NCBI RefSeq assembly: GCF_049651565.1
Contig: NZ_JBASCI010000088.1
Coordinates: forward strand, 1-10,633
Length of the DNA: 10,633 nucleotides
Origin: Brooklawnia sp049651565
Lineage (GTDB): Bacteria > Actinomycetota > Actinomycetes > Propionibacteriales > Propionibacteriaceae
Reading direction: 5' to 3'
The position numbers were made by a program, and so were the translations under genes. Below the pieces are notes generated by a model. The model saw only the letters and a list, made by a program, of their open reading frames with translations. It searched no databases and was not told the DNA's origin. Below, in pieces: positions 6,483-10,633 of this stretch. The first letter of the stretch is position 1. Each line of letters opens with the position of its first letter.

Positions 6483-8012
6483 CTACAAAGTGTGCCCGAT
6501 CTCCCACAACCGGTCGGGCCGCCCGTCGATGGCTTCCGAGACTGCCATCGCCTGCGCGTCGGTGAACGACGCCACATAGTCCAGCACGCCCCGACCCAGC
6601 CCGAGCCGCCGCACCTCGCGCGGGTCGATCTCCGGCACACCGTCGGGCCGGTCCCGGGCCAGCCGCAGGTACTGCTCGGTGGCCAACTCGATCAGCTCCC
6701 GCAGCCTGGCCGGCGCCCGACGCCGGTCCCAGCTGTCCTCCACCCAGGCCACCAGGCCCTTCACCGCCCGCACCAGCACCCGACCCAGCCCCCGCTGGTA
6801 CATCCCGATGTCCGCCCGGTCGAGCACGAAGTGCTTGTGGATGAACTTCAGCACCTCAACCTCGTGCCAGGCCAGCTGGTCGAGCGTCACCAGCCCGGTC
6901 CGCGGGTTGTCCGGCGGCGCCAGCACCACCGACTCGCGCAGGTGGTGGATCCAGTGCCTGGTGAACGCCGCCACCGCCCGCTCCGCCCGGAACGAACCGT
7001 CGAAGCCCTCGGCCAGCATCCCGTCCACAAGATCACGCGACACGTTGCGAACCGCCTCCCAGAACGCGTCCGGGTCGGCGACCCACGGGTCGTCCCTGAC
7101 CGTCTTGCGCCGCAACAACTCCAGCGAACTGCCGGCAGGCGGCCGCCGCGACATCAGTTCGTCACCGGTCAGCGTGCGCAGTTCCCGCCAGTTCTCCAGC
7201 CACTCCTTGAACTCGCGACCCACCGCCCCGTCACCGAGCAGCCCGGCCCGGTGGAAATCCTCGATGTCGTGCACCGAGTACGCGATGTCGTCGGCGATGT
7301 CCATCACCGATGCCTCGAATGACTGCTGCAACGGCAGGACGCCATGGGCGGCGCTGCGGGCCACCTGCAGGTCGGCGGCGTCCAGGAAGTACGCCGAGTA
7401 CTTGCGGACGCGCAGCTCTCCCTCGATCCAGCGCAGCCCCGGCGGCACCGGTTCGCCCTCCTGACCGGGCAACTCCAGGCAGGGCAGCCACGGATACTTG
7501 GCCACCGCCGACCTGGTGGCCGCGGTCAGGTTCAACCCGCGAGTCGAGCCGTGGATGACGTCCAGCGAGGCGATTATCCGGTAGGTCTGCGCGTTGCCCT
7601 CGTAGCCGTCGGCCAGACCCAGCCAGTCCCGGGCCAGCCGGTCCAGCACCTGCTCCCCCACATGCCCGAACGGCGGATGCCCCAGGTCGTGCGCACTGGC
7701 CGCCGCCCGCACCACCGCCGAGTCGCAGACGTATTCCGCGGGCAGCCGCTCGGCCGCCCGGGCCGCCAGCTGCTCCCGCATCTCGATCGCGATCGGATGG
7801 GCCACCGCGCTCACCTTGAGCGAGTGGGTCAGCCGGTTGTGCACGTCGGAGCGGCCACCGGTCGCGCCGATCACCTGGGTGACCGCCGACAGCCGGGAAT
7901 AGAACGGTGAGAACCGGATCCGCTCCAGGTCGACGAGGAACGGAGTGGCCTCGTCCTCGGGACTGAACCGGTTGACCCCTTCACCGGTCATCCGGCTGGT
8001 GCGCGAGATCAT
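6483..8012 (-). CDS. dgt: HD-domain dNTP triphosphohydrolase (dGTPase family), 509 aa
   Basis: This enzyme hydrolyses dGTP (or other dNTPs) to the deoxynucleoside and triphosphate, affecting the dNTP pool. HD-superfamily residues are clear: HNRLTHSLKV with His63, AHDLGHPPFGH with His108-Asp109 and His112/His117, EGNAQTYRI (138-146), and ADDIAYSVHDIED with the metal Asp near 241-242. The 509-aa length is closer to E. coli Dgt than to the roughly 420-aa form common in actinobacteria. The start is ATG at 8010-8012 with AGGAGGG about ten bases upstream; an ATG seven codons later has no ribosome site. It begins 32 bases after the rpmA terminator, so it needs a promoter overlapping that hairpin or read-through. 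It is convergent with the dehydrogenase gene. Some family members act in phage defence, but nothing nearby shows that role here. Confidence 0.93.
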   Translation of the reverse strand: MISRTSRMTGEGVNRFSPEDEATPFLVDLERIRFSPFYSRLSAVTQVIGATGGRSDVHNRLTHSLKVSAVAHPIAIEMREQLAARAAERLPAEYVCDSAVVRAAASAHDLGHPPFGHVGEQVLDRLARDWLGLADGYEGNAQTYRIIASLDVIHGSTRGLNLTAATRSAVAKYPWLPCLELPGQEGEPVPPGLRWIEGELRVRKYSAYFLDAADLQVARSAAHGVLPLQQSFEASVMDIADDIAYSVHDIEDFHRAGLLGDGAVGREFKEWLENWRELRTLTGDELMSRRPPAGSSLELLRRKTVRDDPWVADPDAFWEAVRNVSRDLVDGMLAEGFDGSFRAERAVAAFTRHWIHHLRESVVLAPPDNPRTGLVTLDQLAWHEVEVLKFIHKHFVLDRADIGMYQRGLGRVLVRAVKGLVAWVEDSWDRRRAPARLRELIELATEQYLRLARDRPDGVPEIDPREVRRLGLGRGVLDYVASFTDAQAMAVSEAIDGRPDRLWEIGHTL

Positions 8013-8044
8013 CGGCGGCCACCCTCCTCGTCGTCAAATGCAAA

Positions 8045-8075
8045 GGCGAGGGACGCCGTGCCTGCGTCCCTCGCC
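8045..8075 (-). terminator. Intrinsic terminator of rplU-rpmA
   Basis: Read on the minus strand, GGCGAGGGACGC pairs perfectly over 12 bp with GCGTCCCTCGCC around a seven-base loop. It is followed by TTTGCATTTG, a T-rich tail. It starts 22 bases after the rpmA stop codon. Confidence 0.92.
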
Positions 8076-8097
8076 ATCATGCCTTGCTTGCTGTTGT

Positions 8098-8355
8098 TCA
8101 GGCCTCGAGCGGTTCGATGTTGACCACCTGGCGTCCGCGCCGGGTTCCGAACTGAACCTTGCCCGCCACCATCGCGAACAGGGTGTCGTCGCCGCCGCGG
8201 CCCACGCCCTCGCCGGGGTGGAAGTGGGTGCCGCGCTGCCGGACGATGATCTCGCCGGCGTTGACCTGCTGCCCGCCGAAGCGCTTCACACCGAGGCGCT
8301 GGGAGTTGGAATCACGACCGTTGCGCGAGCTGGACGCGCCCTTCTTGTGTGCCAT
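8098..8355 (-). CDS. rpmA: 50S ribosomal protein L27
   Basis: L27 is a component of the large ribosomal subunit whose N-terminus reaches toward the peptidyl transferase centre. The 85-aa product has the family signature throughout: MAHKKGASSSRNGRDSNSQR at the N-terminus, LGVKRFGGQ, the block IIVRQRGTHFHPGEGVGRG (37-55), then DDTLFAMVAGKVQF. The N-terminus starts directly with MAHKKG, so there is no cleaved extension of the Firmicutes kind. It lies nine bases downstream of rplU, with a weak GAGGTAG ribosome site, suggesting co-transcription and perhaps translational coupling. A strong terminator follows it instead of obg. Confidence 0.98.
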   Translation of the reverse strand: MAHKKGASSSRNGRDSNSQRLGVKRFGGQQVNAGEIIVRQRGTHFHPGEGVGRGGDDTLFAMVAGKVQFGTRRGRQVVNIEPLEA

Positions 8356-8364
8356 CTGTCTACC

Positions 8365-8694
8365 TCAGCCTTCGATTCCGGTGACCTTGACCTGGGTGTA
8401 CTTCTGACGATGCCCCTGGCGCTTGGTGTAGCCGGTCTTGTTCTTGTACTTCAGGATCCGCACCTTGGGACCCTTCACCTCGCCGAGCACCTCGGCAGTC
8501 ACCGAGGCCTTGCCCAGCTTGTCCTGGGCGGTGGTGATGTCATCGCCGTCAACCAGCATCAGGGGCTGCAGCTTGATGCTGCTGCCGACCTCGTCAGCGA
8601 CCCGGTCGATCTGGACGATGTCACCCACGGCCACCTTGTGCTGGCGGCCGCCACTGCGCACGATCGCGTACACGCCTGACTCACTCTCGCTCAC
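8365..8694 (-). CDS. rplU: 50S ribosomal protein L21
   Basis: L21 binds 23S rRNA in the large subunit. The sequence YAIVRSGGRQHKVAVGDIV, a central LMLVDGDD and a basic C-terminal KVRILKYKNKTGYTKRQGHRQ are diagnostic. The start is ambiguous. GTG at 8692-8694 gives 109 residues beginning VSESESGVYAIV and has GGTGGGGACGG just upstream. GTG at 8671-8673 gives 102 residues, closer to E. coli L21 (103), with GAGAGTGAG upstream. I chose the longer form for its better-placed purine run, with modest confidence. The frame stays open further upstream to 9186, but that part overlaps RNase E antisense-free sequence and the leader, and is not coding. It is first in an operon with rpmA. Confidence 0.96.
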   Translation of the reverse strand: MSESESGVYAIVRSGGRQHKVAVGDIVQIDRVADEVGSSIKLQPLMLVDGDDITTAQDKLGKASVTAEVLGEVKGPKVRILKYKNKTGYTKRQGHRQKYTQVKVTGIEG

Positions 8695-8831
8695 CCGTCC
8701 CCACCGAATGGCAGGGCCGGAACTGTTTGGTTCATGCCTGGTGGCGTCACAGCCGACAACCTCACTGGCCACGACACCCAACGCCTTGCGGTGATCCGAC
8801 CGACCTTGATCGTCAGACGTGGACGCACCGA
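8695..8831 (-). promoter_or_regulatory. rplU 5' leader, about 137 nt
   Basis: This is the predicted untranslated leader between the rplU promoter and the longer rplU start. It is long for a constitutive ribosomal protein operon, so autoregulation by L21 or another protein is conceivable. I found no strong hairpin or terminator and cannot assign it to a known leader family. Confidence 0.4.
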
Positions 8832-8837
8832 AGATCC

Positions 8838-8867
8838 ATGTTACGTCCGGTTCGCCCAGCCGGTCAA
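8838..8867 (-). promoter_or_regulatory. Sigma-70-type promoter of rplU-rpmA
   Basis: On the minus strand, TTGACC (8862-8867) and TAACAT (8838-8843) are separated by 18 bases, close to consensus. Transcription would begin near 8831. The -35 box includes the TGA stop codon of the RNase E gene, so the promoter is packed directly against the upstream coding sequence. Confidence 0.75.
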
Positions 8868-10633
8868 ACCGTCTCCGCCGGGACGGGGTTCGCTGCAGCC
8901 GGCTCCCCGACGACGGGCTCCACCGCGGCTGCCGCCGGTTCTGCCATCGGGACGCCGCTGCTCTGCGCCGGTTCGATGCCATCGGTCGAGGCCGGCTGCT
9001 CCAGGTGGTGCCGGGACGCCGCAGCCACCTTGGCCGCGGCCTGCCGGGCGACCTCCGACGGCTGTACCTGGTTGGCCTTGCTCGCCTCCTCCGACCTGGT
9101 CCGCCGGGCGTTGGCGGACCGACCCCGGCCGCGGTTGCTGTCACCGCTGCCGTTGCCCGACCGGCCACCGCGCCGCTCCCCACCATCGGCGGGAGCCTGC
9201 GAATCCACCGGTTCGTCGTGGCGGACGTAGCCGCGCCCGCCGCAGTGCTCGCAGGTCTCGGTGAACGCCTCGGCCAGGCCGGTGCCGATCCGCTTGCGGG
9301 TCATCTGCACCAGCCCGAGACTGGTCACCTCGCTGACCTGGTGGCGGGTCCGGTCGCGGCCCAGGCACTCGACCAGCCGGCGCAGCAACAGCTCGCGGTT
9401 GGCCGGCAGCACCATGTCGATGAAGTCGATCACGATGATGCCGCCCAGGTCGCGCAGCCGAAGCTGCCGGACGATCTCCTCGGCCGCTTCCAGGTTGTTG
9501 CGGGTGACAGTCTCCTCGAGGTTGCCGCCGCTGCCGGTGAACTTGCCGGTGTTGACGTCGATCACCGTCATCGCCTCGGTGCGGTCGATCACCAGCGAAC
9601 CGCCGCTGGGCAGGAAGACCTTGCGCTCCAGCGCCTTGCTGATCTGCTCGTCGAGCCGGTACCTGGCGAACAGGTCGCCCTCACCGGTGTCCCACTTGAC
9701 CAGCCGGTCGCTGAGCTGCGGGGCCACGTGGTCGATGTACGCGGCGATCTGGTCGTGGGCGTCGTCCGCCCCGCCGTTGCCGGCCACCACCAACTGCTTG
9801 AAGTCCTCGGTGAAGGTGTCGCGGATGATCCGCAGCGTCAGGTCGGGCTCGGTGTACAGCTGCTGGGGGGCGCTGCCCTGCTTCGACCGCTTCTCGATCT
9901 GCTGCCATTGCGCCTTGAGCCGCTCGACGTCGCGGACCAGTTCGTCCTGAGAGGCACCCTCGGCGGCGGTCCTGACAATCACCGATGACTCATCGGCCAG
10001 CACGCTGTCCAGCACCTGCTTCAGGCGCTGGCGTTCGGCGTCCGGCAACTTGCGGCTGATGCCCGACAGGTGACCGCCGGGTGAGTAGACCACGTAGCGT
10101 CCTGGGATCGAGATGTGACCGGTGAGCCGGGCGCCCTTGGCGCCGACCGGGTCCTTGCTGACCTGCACCAGCACCGACTGGCCCGACTTGAAGACCTGCT
10201 CGACCTTGCGGCCCTCGGGGGCCACGTCGAACGAATCCCAGTCGACCTCGCCGGCGTATAGCACCGCGTTGCGGCCGCGGCCGATGTCGATGAAGACTGC
10301 CTCCATGCTGGGCAGCACGTTCTGCACCCGGCCGAGGTAGATGTTGCCGATCAGCGACGTCGAGGTCGACCGGTCGACATAGTGCTCGACCAGCACGCCG
10401 TCCTCGAGCACCGCGAGCTGGGTGTAGCCGTCGCGCTGGCGCACCAGCATCACCCGCTCGACCGATTCGCGGCGGGCCAGGAACTCGGCCTCGGTCAGGA
10501 TCGGCGCCCGGTGCCGGCCGGCGGCCCGGCCCTCACGACGACGCTGCTTCTTCGCCTCCAGCCGGGTCGAGCCCTCGATGCCGGAGATCTCGTCGGTCAG
10601 CGTCCGGCGCGGCTCCCGCACCCGCACCACCAC
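8864..10633 (-). CDS. rne: Ribonuclease E/G, 5' end beyond the window
   Basis: This is an endoribonuclease for rRNA/tRNA maturation and mRNA decay. The visible 589 residues, numbered from the window edge, begin with an Arg-rich segment. The S1 RNA-binding domain follows (about 58-180; GNIYLGRVQNVLPSMEAVFI at 96-115). The catalytic DNase I-like region has Asp359 in VIDVNTG and Asp403 in IDFIDM, equivalent to the metal-binding Asp303 and Asp346 of E. coli RNase E. Cys461 and Cys464 (CEHCGGRG) form the zinc-link motif that joins subunits. The C-terminal 120 residues are low complexity: first Gly/Arg/Ser-rich (RRGGRSGNGSGDSNRGRGRS), then Ala/Pro/Glu-rich, as in actinobacterial enzymes. The true start and any N-terminal extension lie to the right of 10633. 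The order rne-rplU-rpmA is common in actinobacteria. Confidence 0.96.
   Translation of the reverse strand: MVVRVREPRRTLTDEISGIEGSTRLEAKKQRRREGRAAGRHRAPILTEAEFLARRESVERVMLVRQRDGYTQLAVLEDGVLVEHYVDRSTSTSLIGNIYLGRVQNVLPSMEAVFIDIGRGRNAVLYAGEVDWDSFDVAPEGRKVEQVFKSGQSVLVQVSKDPVGAKGARLTGHISIPGRYVVYSPGGHLSGISRKLPDAERQRLKQVLDSVLADESSVIVRTAAEGASQDELVRDVERLKAQWQQIEKRSKQGSAPQQLYTEPDLTLRIIRDTFTEDFKQLVVAGNGGADDAHDQIAAYIDHVAPQLSDRLVKWDTGEGDLFARYRLDEQISKALERKVFLPSGGSLVIDRTEAMTVIDVNTGKFTGSGGNLEETVTRNNLEAAEEIVRQLRLRDLGGIIVIDFIDMVLPANRELLLRRLVECLGRDRTRHQVSEVTSLGLVQMTRKRIGTGLAEAFTETCEHCGGRGYVRHDEPVDSQAPADGGERRGGRSGNGSGDSNRGRGRSANARRTRSEEASKANQVQPSEVARQAAAKVAAASRHHLEQPASTDGIEPAQSSGVPMAEPAAAAVEPVVGEPAAANPVPAETV

Noticed and set aside
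8695..9186. N-terminal extension of L21 to 9186
   Set aside because: It would cross the rplU promoter and run through the RNase E C-terminal region in another frame. Its composition is Arg/Pro/Ser noise, and L21 is never that long.

Overview
The window is high-GC and almost fully coding, with GTG starts, strong GGAGG-type ribosome sites and the gene order rne-rplU-rpmA. Together these suggest a chromosome segment from a high-GC actinobacterium, possibly in the Propionibacteriales. The order-level guess is inference; nothing here fixes the genus.

Right side (about 6480-10633, all on the minus strand): housekeeping genes. An RNase E/G gene runs in from beyond the right edge. It is followed by a clear promoter whose -35 box contains the rne stop codon, then rplU (L21), rpmA (L27) and a strong intrinsic terminator. 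Next comes a long (509 aa) HD-domain dNTP triphosphohydrolase. The GTPase gene obg, which usually follows rpmA in bacteria, is absent at that position.

Middle (about 3170-6450): four independent small transcription units. They are a 99-aa putative lipoprotein (plus), an alpha/beta hydrolase (minus, convergent with it), a 238-aa four-helix membrane protein (plus), and a zinc-dependent alcohol dehydrogenase (plus). The membrane protein has its own promoter, a structured leader and a 15-bp terminator hairpin. The intergenic region between the hydrolase and the membrane protein is the most AT-rich stretch and carries two operator-like inverted repeats. The dehydrogenase converges with the dNTPase gene.

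Left side (1-2991, minus strand): the accessory-looking part. A well-started MFS exporter gene covers only its first six transmembrane helices and then stops. At the point where homology ends, a long frame in the -1 register continues for about 784 codons to position 28. It encodes a large soluble protein that I cannot assign to a characterised family. It has a Ser/Thr-rich alternating beta segment, conserved-looking aromatic motifs and an acidic Pro/Glu tail. It has no convincing start codon, so the arrangement looks like a recombination or deletion scar, or an assembly join, between two unrelated genes. This junction and the orphan protein are the best candidates for something new. I see no CRISPR array, tRNA, rRNA, transposase or integrase in the window.
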